Assembly (NCBI GenBank): GCA_963729365.1
Contig: CAVSNQ010000002.1
Span: 248,001 to 312,000 of the forward strand
Length of the DNA: 64,000 nucleotides
Direction: 5' to 3'
DNA from: JASHPR01 sp963729365
GTDB lineage: Bacteria > Actinomycetota > Actinomycetes > Streptosporangiales > Streptosporangiaceae
In this document: piece by piece, positions 16,109 to 24,894 of the stretch
How positions within the stretch are numbered: position 1 is the first letter of the stretch
Layout of the letters: each line of letters starts with the position of its first letter
The notes under the pieces: generated by a model
What the model saw: the letters and a program-made list of their open reading frames with translations, nothing else
What the model was told of the DNA's origin: nothing
Databases searched by the model: none
Made by a program: the position numbers and the translations under genes

Positions 16109-17682
16109 CGGCCGCCGCGGCGGCGCCGGCCGCCGATGTCGTGATCGTCGGCGGCGGCCCGGCCGGGCTGATGCTGGCCGCCGAACTGCGCCTGGGCGGT
16201 ACCGACGCGGTGGTGCTCGAGCGGCTGCCCGAGATCAGCCAGATCCCCAAGGGCAACGGCCTGGTCGGCCAGATCGTGCCCGTGCTGGACTACCGCGGAC
16301 TGCTGGACCGGTTGCGGGCGGAGGCCACGTACGCCGGGCCGGTGCCGCAGTTCCCGTTCGGGCCGTTGCAGCTGAACTTCTCCCGGCTGGGCGCCAGCCC
16401 GCTGCACATCCTGGCGATACCGCAGCGGTGGCTGGAGCGGGTGCTGGAGGAACGCCTGCGGGAACTCGGCGGGAGCGTCCGGCGCGAGCATGAGGTGCTC
16501 GCGCTGTCCGGGCCCGGCGACGACTCCGGCGTCACGCTGGACGTGCGCGGTCCCGGCGGCGGCTACCGGCTGCGCGCGCGGTACGTCGTGGGCTGCGACG
16601 GCGCCCATAGCCTGGTGCGCAAGCAGGCCGGCATCGGCTTCCCCGGCGTGACCTCGTCGGAGATCTCCCGGATCGGGCGGGTGCTCCTGCCGACGGTGGC
16701 GATGGTGCCAGGCGGCGGCGAGGCGGAGGTGCCTGGCATCGGCCGGGTGCGGCTGACGGCGACCACTCTGACGCCGCGGGGTGCCTATTCATTCGCGCCG
16801 CTCGCGTCGCTGGACAAGTCGGCTCCGCCCGGGATGTTCATCTTTTACACCAGGGAGGACGACTCCTCGGCCCCGGCCGACCCGGATGTCCCGATGACGC
16901 TCGACGAGCTGCGCGCCAGCGCCCGCCGGGTGCTCGGCGCCGACCTGGAGATGAGCGATCCGCAGTGGCTGACCCGGACGGTGGGCAACAGCCGGCAGGC
17001 CGATCGCTACCGGACTGGCCCGGTGCTGCTGGCCGGCGACGCCGCCCACATCTTCGGGGCCGGGGGGTCGCTCAACGTCGGCCTGCTCGACACGGTCAAC
17101 CTCGGCTGGAAGCTCGCCGCGGAGGTCCGGGGCTGGGCGCCGGACGGCCTGCTGGACTCGTATCACGCCGAGCGCCATGCGGCCGGCCGGCGGGCCATCC
17201 TGCAGACCAGGGCCCAGAAGGCGCTGTCCGGCAGTGGTGAGTACGCCGACGCGCTGCGCGAGCTGTTCGGCGAGCTGATGGAGTACCCCGAGGCGCTGCG
17301 GCACGTCGGCGAGATCATGGAGGGCTCCGACGTCCATCACCAGATGCCGCCCGGCGGCATGACGCCGCACCCGCTGCTGGGACGGCTCGCGCCCGACCTC
17401 GGGCTGGAGACCGGCGGGGGCGGCACCCGGGTCGCCGAGCTCGTCCGGGCCGCCCGGGGTGTGCTGATCGACTTCACCGCGTCCTCGGTCGCCGACGCGG
17501 CCTCGGGCTGGTCCGACCGGGTTAACGTGGTCGCCGCCCGCGCCGTGACCGAGCCCGCTCCCGCCTCCGCGATGCTGATCCGGCCCGACGGCTGCGTCGC
17601 CTGGGCGGCCGGACCGCACGCGTCCGATCCGGCCGCTGGCCTGCCCGAGGCCCTGCGCACCTGGTTCGGGGCACCCCGGTAG
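16105..17682 (+). CDS. FAD-dependent aromatic hydroxylase (group A monooxygenase)
   Basis: A 525-residue flavoprotein of the pentachlorophenol hydroxylase/polyketide hydroxylase family. Seen: the FAD-binding VVIVGGGPAGLMLAAEL at about 11-27, the DG motif GCDGAHSLVRKQAG, and the GD motif VLLAGDAAHIFGAGGSLNVG, followed by a thioredoxin-like C-terminal domain. NAD(P)H and O2 would hydroxylate an aromatic substrate. ATG 16105 overlaps the short ORF upstream. Function in antibiotic tailoring or xenobiotic breakdown cannot be separated here. Confidence 0.9.
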   Translation: MTAAAAAPAADVVIVGGGPAGLMLAAELRLGGTDAVVLERLPEISQIPKGNGLVGQIVPVLDYRGLLDRLRAEATYAGPVPQFPFGPLQLNFSRLGASPLHILAIPQRWLERVLEERLRELGGSVRREHEVLALSGPGDDSGVTLDVRGPGGGYRLRARYVVGCDGAHSLVRKQAGIGFPGVTSSEISRIGRVLLPTVAMVPGGGEAEVPGIGRVRLTATTLTPRGAYSFAPLASLDKSAPPGMFIFYTREDDSSAPADPDVPMTLDELRASARRVLGADLEMSDPQWLTRTVGNSRQADRYRTGPVLLAGDAAHIFGAGGSLNVGLLDTVNLGWKLAAEVRGWAPDGLLDSYHAERHAAGRRAILQTRAQKALSGSGEYADALRELFGELMEYPEALRHVGEIMEGSDVHHQMPPGGMTPHPLLGRLAPDLGLETGGGGTRVAELVRAARGVLIDFTASSVADAASGWSDRVNVVAARAVTEPAPASAMLIRPDGCVAWAAGPHASDPAAGLPEALRTWFGAPR

Positions 17683-17773
17683 TTTCCGGCACCCGGGCCC
17701 GGGCCGCCCGCGCGGGCGCCCGTGCTCGCGGCGGCGCCGGCGCCGGCGTGGCCCGGCGTGGGATGCTCCATGC

Positions 17774-18136
17774 GTGTCCGAACTCGAGATCCTCCGCGCC
17801 CGCATGAGGAAATTCGCCGAAGACCGGGACTGGGGCAAGTTCCACGACCCGAAGTCGGTGCTGCTCGCCCTGGTCGGCGAGGTCGGCGAGCTGGCCGAGC
17901 TGTTCCAGTGGCTGCCCGCGGCCGAGGCCAGGGACCTGGCTGCCGTCGAGCCGCTCAGGACCCGGGTCGGCGAGGAGATGGCTGACGTCCTGCTGTACCT
18001 GGTCCTGCTGGCGGACGTGGTCGGCATCGACCTCGGGGCGGCCGCGCAGGCGAAGATGGACGACTCGGAGCGCCGCTTTCCGCCCGCCCGGGTCGCCGGA
18101 TCGGCGCCCGGCCGCGACGGCTCATCGGATGGCTGA
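17774..18136 (+). CDS. MazG-like nucleotide pyrophosphohydrolase
   Basis: A 120-residue all-alpha NTP pyrophosphatase of the MazG/RS21-C6 (dCTPase) type. Seen: the metal motif VGEVGELAELFQW and EEMADVLLYLVLLADV, which supply the EExx...ExxD acidic set. The last 20 residues are disordered. These enzymes hydrolyse non-canonical or excess dNTPs. GTG 17774 is preceded by GATGCT and six bases, a weak leaderless arrangement. Confidence 0.88.
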   Translation: MSELEILRARMRKFAEDRDWGKFHDPKSVLLALVGEVGELAELFQWLPAAEARDLAAVEPLRTRVGEEMADVLLYLVLLADVVGIDLGAAAQAKMDDSERRFPPARVAGSAPGRDGSSDG

Positions 18137-18368
18137 ACGCCGGGCCAACGACGCTGTTCTGCATCGAGCAATCGGCGCCGGTTTTCCGGAACCAGCCTAC
18201 GAAATAATAACCGCGAGCGTTTGAGATATAGATCGTGGCCCGTCGGCGGCGACAGAATCGAACAAGCCCAGATAATGGTCGACGCGCTTGTTGAGCCGCG
18301 CCTGGGCAGGCGCGAGACAGGTACTGGCCGCCTGGCACAGGCCACGGCATCGCGCGGCTTTGGGCCCG

Positions 18369-18833
18369 TTATCTTCTTCCGGCGCCCCTGACCCGGTAGA
18401 AGGCCGTGGGGTGCCAGTAGGGGGTGGATAGCGTCCACCCGATCTGCGTGCCGGTGGTCTCTGCGCCGAACATGATGGTCGGGCTATCGACCAGTTCCAC
18501 GTGTCCGTCACCGTAGAAGGCCAGGTCGCCGCGCCGCGCTTGGGCCTGGCTTATCTGGATCAGCTGGCCGCTGGCCAGCATCTCATAGGTGGTCCGGGGC
18601 AGCTGGATGTGCACGTGCTGGTACGCGGCATAGACGAGACCGGAGCAGTCGAAGCAAGATGGCCCGGTTCCGCCCCAGCAGTACCATTTGCCGTGCTGCG
18701 CGACGGCGTACTCGTAAGCGATTTCACGCAGCGGGCGCAGATCCGAATGAGTCGAGGCGTTGGCGGCCTCGACGGTCAACGTCATCGAGGCCAGGACAGC
18801 GCACACCATGGTTACGAACTTGCGATGGAACAT
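18369..18833 (-). CDS. Secreted NlpC/P60 family peptidoglycan hydrolase
   Basis: A 154-residue protein with a Sec signal peptide (residues 1-27, ending ANA) and an NlpC/P60 papain-like domain: catalytic Cys63 in FDCSGLVY, His111 in GDGHVELV, with GDLAFYGDGH before it. These enzymes cut D-gamma-glutamyl-diaminopimelate or related bonds in cell-wall peptides. The domain is minimal, without LysM or other wall-binding repeats. The WYCWGGTGPSCFDCSG segment has an extra Cys pair that might form a disulfide outside the cell. Confidence 0.87.
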   Translation of the reverse strand: MFHRKFVTMVCAVLASMTLTVEAANASTHSDLRPLREIAYEYAVAQHGKWYCWGGTGPSCFDCSGLVYAAYQHVHIQLPRTTYEMLASGQLIQISQAQARRGDLAFYGDGHVELVDSPTIMFGAETTGTQIGWTLSTPYWHPTAFYRVRGAGRR

Positions 18834-19153
18834 GTGTTCCGGTTCCCCTTCGTAGCGCGTGATACTTTGATCTCGGCTCCTCCAGGGGTTACGGGTTTCT
18901 TTTCCCGCTCATCGCGCGTCAGAACCAAATAAGTTCGCAGCAATAACCAAGCAGATGCTTTCTTGACGTATTGTTGACGCGTTCTAATCAACGCTCAGGC
19001 ATCGGGAAAGCGCGTGCGCGGCCTTCTTTAAAATACGTGATATGCTGCCGCGATTTCGATCGGCCTGCGGGACCAGAGCACCACCGAAGCCGCACATCGT
19101 GCCGTTACGCTCGTATGCTCGCAAAACAGCGTGCTCCCGCACCGCCGGGGCCT
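18834..19153. other. Intergenic region, relatively AT-rich
   Basis: About 320 bases upstream of the NlpC/P60 gene and downstream of the sulfotransferase-like gene. Base composition drops, and no ORF with coding character is visible. It should carry the NlpC/P60 promoter. I looked for the ydaO/c-di-AMP riboswitch common before such genes and did not find its conserved core. Confidence 0.6.
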
Positions 19154-20353
19154 CTAGCGCGGCAGGCGCTGCGTCCGCTGCAGGCCCAGGGTCCTTTGCA
19201 TCCGCAGCGTCCTCTGCATTCGCTGCCGGCCGCGCTGCGCAAGCGCGCGCCTCAGGCTCTTGGCGTCCACTTCGCGCAGAATCTCCCCGGCTGTCAGCCC
19301 GCCCGCGCCGCCGGCCATGAAGCCTCCGAGGATGGCCTGGACGGCGGCCTCGGCCGGGATCAGCGGCACATCGGGCCCGGTATCTGGCCGCGTCTCCTGC
19401 GGGCCGGCTGTGGGCTCGCCGAGCACCGAGATGTCACCGACGACCCGCACGCCGAGCGCCGAGATGTTCCTGGCCGTCTCGGCTCCGATCTCGGCCGCCC
19501 GTTTGAGCGCCCACACCGGAGTGGCGATCCTCGGCTCGTCCGGCGATGGCTGCCGCATCTTCAGCTGCTCGACCGCGCCGTACCGCACGAACTTGGCGTA
19601 GCTGCGGTTGGGCCATTCCCGGCGCTTAAACTCCTCGTTGAGCAGCCTCACGATCTCGGCCTCGGCGAGGGTGAGGGACCGGTTCTCCGACCCCTCTTCC
19701 GGGATCAGGAAACCGTCCGGCAGTCCCAGCATCGATTCGAACGTGCGCAGGACCATCAGCCGATCCGACTCGTCGACCATGATGACCGTGAGGTTCTGGG
19801 CACCGGCAGCGGTCGCCCACCGGGCGATGAGCTCGTCGTGCCTGTGACGGCGCCAGAAGCCGGGAGTCGGCGTGCGTGGCGGCTCGCTGAGTATGCCGTC
19901 GAGCCACTCCAGGTACGGCATGCGGTAGCCGTTCTGCAGGTACTGCTGCCACTGGGACGGCAGGATCCTGGTCAGGGGCCGCAGCGTCACCGCGACATGC
20001 ACCTGCGGGCCGCCCAGGTCGTTGATGACGCGGCGGGCCGCCGCATCGTCTGCTTCCGCCAGGAACTCGCTGCTTACCACGACGCGTTGGTTGCGCGCCG
20101 CGCCGACATCCCGGACAAGCCGGTTCCAGTAGGTCATGTCCGGGCGCGGCTCGCCCAGCAACGCCGGCTGGCCGGTGACCGCGAGGATCGCCCACAGCGG
20201 CTGCCTCCCCTTGCCGGGATAGGCGACGCCTCGAGCGGCCAGTCGCTTGCGGGCCAGGTGGAGAGCGCTCTGGACGGTGGTTGTGCCGGTCTTGTGCGGG
20301 CCGATGTGCAGGAGGCGCGCGTCAGCCCGCAGCAGCAGGTCGTCCGCGGCCAT
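19154..20353 (-). CDS. Sulfotransferase-like P-loop protein
   Basis: A 399-residue protein with the 5'-phosphosulfate loop LLHIGPHKTGTTTVQ (GPHKTGTT at 18-25) of PAPS-dependent sulfotransferases, and LRPLTRILPSQWQQYL as the likely 3'-phosphate site. The C-terminal 30 residues are a short repeat of RMQRTL units. GGGAGG precedes ATG 20353 at five bases. Homologues often modify glycans or surface lipids. The acceptor here is unknown. Confidence 0.75.
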   Translation of the reverse strand: MAADDLLLRADARLLHIGPHKTGTTTVQSALHLARKRLAARGVAYPGKGRQPLWAILAVTGQPALLGEPRPDMTYWNRLVRDVGAARNQRVVVSSEFLAEADDAAARRVINDLGGPQVHVAVTLRPLTRILPSQWQQYLQNGYRMPYLEWLDGILSEPPRTPTPGFWRRHRHDELIARWATAAGAQNLTVIMVDESDRLMVLRTFESMLGLPDGFLIPEEGSENRSLTLAEAEIVRLLNEEFKRREWPNRSYAKFVRYGAVEQLKMRQPSPDEPRIATPVWALKRAAEIGAETARNISALGVRVVGDISVLGEPTAGPQETRPDTGPDVPLIPAEAAVQAILGGFMAGGAGGLTAGEILREVDAKSLRRALAQRGRQRMQRTLRMQRTLGLQRTQRLPR

Positions 20354-20658
20354 TCATCCCTCCCAGCTCATCGCGGCCCGCCCCCGAGGCGGTCAGGGGT
20401 AAAGGGAGAGTAATAGAAAGGTAAGCGCGGTGCTTTGGGTTTGCGACAGGCGCGGACAGCGGGGTGCGGCGCTTCTCGGTCACATCGGGCATACGGCGAG
20501 GACGGGCCTCCTCTTGAGCACAGCCGAGGTGAAGGCTCGGCCCGTCCGATGGCCGAGAAGCGCGCTTCCGGACGGACAGTTCAGATACATAGCCTTACGC
20601 CATAATTTGGATCTACGATGGCGGCGGCATTACGGGAGCGCAGCGAAGGGAGCCGACC
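20354..20658. other. Intergenic region ahead of toxin module 1
   Basis: About 305 bases without a plausible gene. The last 45 bases (ctacgatggcg... to the ribosome site aagggag) are repeated at 23183 in front of module 2, so the promoter/leader was duplicated with the module. Confidence 0.6.
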
Positions 20659-21753
20659 GTGCCGGGACCGCGAGACCGGCCGAATGCGACCGACGTGCCG
20701 GAACAGTTACGGTCGGCATCCCCGCGGTCAGACTTACCGGCCGTTGCGGACCTTTCCGAAGAGACCGATCACTTAGCCACGAGCGACCATCCCGTGCGGT
20801 GGTCGAAGGCCGATCTGCGGCAGCGCCTGGAACGCCTGCCGCCAGGCCATCCGAGTTCCCTGCGAACCGACGAGCTCGACTCCGACCAGCGGTCCGTGCT
20901 ACGGGAGCCGGACTTCCACTCGCCCGAGGAGAAAGCCGGGCGAGATACCGACGCCCGTCGTGAAGGGAAAGCAGACCGTCGGGCCGACCTGGTCGAAAGG
21001 GACTACTGGAGCGAGGTGTCTGGGTTCCTGCGCGCGGCGGCGGATCACGTTCGCAGATGGCCAACTGAGCGGGCGGCTTCAGAGGTGGACCGTTCTCGGG
21101 ATCCGGATGGATCCTGGCGGGGAGACGGCGCGCGGTACCTGAACCCAGACCAGCACAAGCGGGCCAAGGAGGTGATCGTCGGGGTGCGACGAACAGAAGA
21201 GCCGCTGACCGAGCACATGAGAGAAGCCGAGCGCGACAATGCCTGCGGCGGCTGGCTGGAAGGTCTTGAGCTCCGCCTCAAGGGCGAAGACCGCCTCAAG
21301 GAAAAGATCGCCGAGCGTCTTGGAGCGAGCGCGCCGGACGCCACGAGGCCGAGGAAATCGTGCGGCAGATTCCTGACGCCATCCGCTACACATTCTGTGC
21401 CGAGCCGGAGAATTACACAGATGGCTACTGGGACATTAAGGAACGGCTCGAAGCGTGCAGGTATGAGATGGTCTACAGCAAGAACCACTGGCGCGATGAT
21501 CCGGAGTACAAGGGGATCAACACCCGCTGGGTCACGCCGGAGGGTCACCGTTCGAGGTGCAGTTCCATACACCGGAGAGCTATCATGCCAAGCAGGAAGA
21601 TCACCCAGACTCCTACGAACGGCTGCGCAACCCGCTGACCAGGAGACGAAGAGACGCGGGAGCTGAGGCGTTTCAACAGGAAGTGTGTCCGTGGATCACA
21701 GCGCCAGAGGGTGCACGCAGCCATTCCCGAACTACCGCGAGAAAGGCCATTAA
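20659..21753 (+). pseudogene. Polymorphic-toxin-like gene with RelA/SpoT-like C-terminal domain, frameshifted (copy 1)
   Basis: GTG 20659 follows AAGGGAG. The first frame gives a charged N-terminal region (LRQRLERLPPGHPSS), then YWSEVSGFLRAAADHV and GWLEGLE. The frame must change near 21310-21345, again at 21542 (one base missing in gagggtcaccgttc relative to copy 2) and again near 21640-21735. Read across frames, the C-terminus has IRYTFCAEPENY, KNHWRDDPEYKGINTRWVTP and FEVQFHTPES, resembling the Y-x-I-H...G...E-x-Q-x-R-T core of RelA/SpoT synthetases. Such domains occur as (p)ppApp or (p)ppGpp-making toxins. It is broken here, and no secretion domain is visible. Confidence 0.65.
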
Positions 21754-22031
21754 TGCCAGACAAGATCACTTACTATGCGGTCGTCGGCGGCGGCGGACAG
21801 TTGAGAGATCCCCTCGGGCTCGTACGTCGGCTGGAATTCGACGGTGACGGCTTCACCGATGAGGGCCTGCGGCAAGGACTTCAGCTGGAAGTTCACCCCA
21901 GCTATCGTCGGAGTGGGAGCGCGGCGACTTCACGTACGAACTGGTACGAAGTCAGTCATGAGCAGGCTAGCAAGATCATCGAGTATTTCCGGGAGAAGTG
22001 GGGGCCCTTCGGCCAGCCCGTGGACTCGTGA
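21753..22031 (+). pseudogene. Immunity-like gene, copy 1, centre read out of register
   Basis: A 92-codon open frame whose start overlaps the toxin stop (TAATG). Residues 1-40 (MPDKITYYAVV...) and the end (EVSHEQASKIIEYFREKWGP) match copy 2. Relative to copy 2 it has three separate one-base insertions, near 21872, 21918 and 21944, that sum to three. Residues of about 41-64 are therefore translated in other frames, although the original residues (DFSWKFTPAIV, then EWERGDFTYELV) can be read there. Probably not functional. Confidence 0.75.
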
Positions 22032-22341
22032 CTCACCTGGCCTGGCTGCCGACGGACTCGGCGCCGGTCGACGAGCTGCCCCAGCGTGCCGTTCGGTGCG
22101 AGCTAGTGCCGTAGCGGGTCACGTTTGCCCGGTGAGCTTGCTCGGCTGGGCAGCTTTCGTGCGCGGTGCTGATCGCCGAGACTGGGCCGGTGACAGAATG
22201 CCTGCCGCCGGGTGCGGCGGGGGCCCACACGGTCACTCACGGATAGACCGGCACGCTCTTGGATCTATATCACGAGCAACGTGGCACAATGGAACCGTAG
22301 CCCTCTTTAGCTACTGAGCACTCTGGGTGAGTCAGGATGAC
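22032..22341. other. Intergenic region with hairpin
   Basis: About 310 bases with no supported gene. CCGCCG (22205-22210) and CGGCGG (22215-22220) form a perfect stem with a GGTG loop and could terminate transcription of module 1. Confidence 0.45.
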
Positions 22342-22647
22342 GTGACTGTCTACGCTTACAAGATGAAGCACCAGGAGAGATGGGCTGCCGGGATATCTGA
22401 CCCCTGGTTTATACTGACGGCCGACACCCAGGATGAACTGCAGGAATTCGCCGCAAGGCTCGGTCTTCCCCGCCAGGTATCTCAGCCGGGCAGCCTGGTT
22501 GGGCCGCAGCAGGTGCCGGTTTCCTGGCAAATTACCGTGACCGCTGGCCAGCGTGACCGCGCCATAGAACTCGGAGCACACGCGATCACGCAACGGGAAG
22601 TGACCAAGATCGAACGGCAGCGGGCCGCCGAGCTAGGAGTCATCTAA
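22342..22647 (+). CDS. DUF4031-like small protein
   Basis: A 101-residue protein: VTVYAYKM at the start, ADTQDELQEFAARLGLP in the middle and AGQRDRAIELGAHAITQREV near the end, the layout of DUF4031 proteins (short cytoplasmic proteins of unknown function, often near mobile elements). GTG 22342 is chosen because family members begin MTVYV and CAGGA lies upstream; GTG 22327 is an alternative. It stands alone between the two toxin modules. Confidence 0.65.
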   Translation: MTVYAYKMKHQERWAAGISDPWFILTADTQDELQEFAARLGLPRQVSQPGSLVGPQQVPVSWQITVTAGQRDRAIELGAHAITQREVTKIERQRAAELGVI

Positions 22648-22654
22648 TGCCGCA

Positions 22655-23067
22655 TCAGGCTACGTTCGCCCGCTCGATGATGCGGCGCAGGCGTTCGTCG
22701 TAGGCGTAGCTGTTGCGCCAGATGATGTACCGGCGGATCATGTCGGCCTGCTCCTTGTGGCTGGCGTGGCCGGTGCCGTCGAGCGCGAAGTACCGCAGCG
22801 CCGTGAACTGCGCCTCGATCCGGTTTTAAACCACGACGAATTCGAGGGCGTATCGGCGATCTCGGCGTTGTTCGCCGCGGCCCAGGCGCCGGCCCGGCCG
22901 TCGTTGGCCGTGGTCAGGTACGGGCTGAAGTTGTCGCAGATGATCGCGATCCGCCTGCCGGGCGGGTAGAGGGAGCGCAGGTACCGGCAGAATTCCAGGA
23001 ACCGGGTCCGGGTCTTGCGCGGCTTGATGTGCCCGTACAGCTTGTCCTCGCCCAGTTCACCAGAGAG
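22655..23067 (-). pseudogene. IS630-family transposase remnant, C-terminal part
   Basis: The minus strand encodes KLYGHIKPRKTRTRFLEFCR, then IAIICDNFSPYL (second catalytic Asp) and, after a frame change at the TTTAAAA run (22824-22830), NRIEAQFTALRYFALDGT with the final catalytic Glu, ending RRIIERANVA at 22655. The N-terminal half with the DNA-binding region and first Asp is missing. It marks an insertion between the two toxin modules. Terminal inverted repeats were not identified. Confidence 0.8.
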
Positions 23068-23228
23068 CTCGGCCAAGGTCTCGACATCGTCCTGCGCGGC
23101 CTGCGCACGACCTTGTTCGGCGACGCTGACTAGAAGTTTGAGACACCGGGCGACACCCCTTATGCCGGAATCCGGCCGTTGCCTACGATGGCGACGGTAT
23201 GCCGGGTGTGCAGCGAAGGGAGCCGACG

Positions 23229-24419
23229 GTGCCGGGATCACTGGACCGGGCGGGCCGACAGCACGCGCCTGATCCGCCGGACGCGAACGACGTGCCGGGG
23301 CAGTTACGGCGAGACTTACCGGCCGTAACGGACCGTTCCGAGGCAACTGACCGCTTAGCCATGAGCGACCAGCCCGAGCGCTGGTCGAGGGCTGATCTCC
23401 GTCAGCGCCTGGAACGCCTGCCACCAGGCCACCCGAGCTCCCTGCGCACCGACGATCCAGAACTCCTCGCGCCGTCAGAGAAGCCGGAGGAGGACCGAAG
23501 CGATCGTCGCGAGGCCCGCACCTATGACGACGCGCGGAATGACAACCGCGACAGTGGCATTGAGGCACACCCCGTACCGGACACTTCCGAACGCGACGCC
23601 GACGGGACGCCGGCTCGCGGAATTGATGATCCAGACCCCCAGGCCGACGCGGTCAAGCGGAACTACTGGAGCGAGGTGCCCAGGTTCTTGCGAGCGTGGG
23701 CGGATCACGTGCGCAGATGGCCCGCGGACCTGGTGGCTGCGGTAGTGGACCGCTCCCGGGATCCAGAAGGCTCCTGGCGGGGAGACGGCAACCAGTACCT
23801 GAACCCAGAACGGCACGCGCAGAGCAACGATGTCATCGCCGGAGTCCGTCAAACAGAAAAGAAGCTGACTGAGCACGTGAGAGAAGCGGAACATGACAAT
23901 ACTTGCGGCGGCTGGCTGGAAGGCCTTGAAGCATCGCCTCAAAGGTGAGGATCGCCTCAAGGAGAAGATCGCCGAGAAAATCTGAGCACGAGCCCGAACA
24001 GGACGCCTGCCGAGGTGACACGAGCAGATCAGTGACGCGATCCGCTATACCTTCTGCTTCGAGTCCAGTAGCTATTCCGATGGGTACTCGGGACATCAAG
24101 CAGCGACTAGAGGTAGGCGATTATCGGATGGTCTACAGCAAGAACCACTGGCGTGATGATCCGGAGTACAAAGGGATCAACACCCGCTGGGTCACGCCGG
24201 AGGGCCAGCGGTTCGAGGTGCAGTTCCACACGCCAGAGAGCTATCACGCCAAGCAGGAGGTCACCCACGGCTCCTACGAGCGCGTTCCGCAACCCGCTGA
24301 CGGAAGGATGACGAGCGGTACGAGAACTCGAGTCGTTCCAACGGGAAATATGTCGCTGGGTTGCCCTTCCGGCGGGTGCAGCAGACATCGCAGACTACCA
24401 TGGGAGAGGTCACAGCTAG
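23229..24419 (+). pseudogene. Polymorphic-toxin-like gene with RelA/SpoT-like C-terminal domain, frameshifted (copy 2)
   Basis: GTG 23229 follows AAGGGAG as in copy 1. The first frame is open to 23948 with SRADLRQRLERLPPGHPSS, a 45-residue acidic spacer absent from copy 1, then YWSEVPRFLRAWADHV and DRSRDPEGSWRGDGNQYLNP. One extra A near 23931 shifts the frame, a TGA follows near 23983, and further one-base shifts are needed before QISDAIRYTFC, at tactcggg near 24088, and near 24283. The RelA/SpoT-like core (KGINTRWVTPEGQRFEVQF) is well kept. The stop TAG abuts the immunity ATG. Inactive unless these indels are errors. Confidence 0.65.
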
Positions 24420-24695
24420 ATGCCGGACAAGATCACTTACTATGCGATCGTCGACGGTGAGACGACCGTCGACAGGCCGTATGGGCTCCTGCGTCGGCTG
24501 GAGTTCGATGGCAACGGCTTCACTGACGAAGGTCTTCGCCGCGACTTCAGCTGGAGCTTCACCCCGATCATCGTGGAATGGAAGCGCAGCGATTTCGACG
24601 ACGAGCTGGTCGAGGTTAGCCATGAGCAGGCTAGCAAGATCATTGAGTACTTCCGCGAGAAGTGGGGGCCCTTCGGCCAGCCTGTGGACTCGTGA
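24420..24695 (+). CDS. Immunity-like protein of module 2, intact
   Basis: A 91-residue protein beginning MPDKITYYAIVDGE and ending EVSHEQASKIIEYFREKWGP followed by FGQPVDS. ATG 24420 comes directly after the toxin stop, with GGGAGAGG upstream. The strict pairing with the toxin in both modules is the reason for the immunity call; the protein itself matches no domain I recognise. Being the only intact member, it may persist as an orphan immunity gene against relatives that keep the toxin. Confidence 0.65.
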   Translation: MPDKITYYAIVDGETTVDRPYGLLRRLEFDGNGFTDEGLRRDFSWSFTPIIVEWKRSDFDDELVEVSHEQASKIIEYFREKWGPFGQPVDS

Positions 24696-24894
24696 CTCGC
24701 CGCTCCCGTTGAGGCTGGGGTGGCACCTGGGGCGGGCAGTGGCGTGACTCGGCTGACGGGTGCGGCGGCTCTGTGGCCTGACCGAAGGCAAGACCTATTC
24801 AGATACTTCGGGCAAAGTGCTATGGTTTTGCCGCCGTTAGCCTGACCTGGCGTTATGCGGCTGTTACGAACCCCGCGCCAAGGAGTTGGTCGCC

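Larger units (their letters stand above)
20614..22034. repeat. Toxin/immunity module, copy 1
   Basis: Diverged direct repeat of 23183-24698. It begins at ctacgatggcg and ends at cgtgactc, just after the immunity stop. Internal differences include a longer spacer in copy 2 and many one-base indels. Confidence 0.85.
23183..24698. repeat. Toxin/immunity module, copy 2
   Basis: Diverged direct repeat of 20614-22034 with the same left (ctacgatggcg) and right (cgtgactc) borders. About 95 bases longer because of an extra spacer in the toxin N-terminal region. Confidence 0.85.

Noticed and set aside
17682..17760. Strong GC palindromes (CCCGGGCCCGGG and GCCCGCGCGGGC) after the FAD monooxygenase
   Set aside because: Such runs are common by chance at this composition, and no single clean stem-loop dominates.
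18834..18960. Possible ydaO/c-di-AMP riboswitch before the NlpC/P60 gene (AACCCGTAACCCC...GGAGG on the minus strand)
   Set aside because: The conserved CCGACAGCTAACC-type core and the pseudoknot partners are not present; only short C/G-rich similarity remains.
22818..22834. Programmed -1 frameshift site (TTTAAAA) in the IS630 transposase
   Set aside because: The slippery codons are not in the X-XXY-YYZ phase and the gene is already truncated, so a simple indel is more likely.
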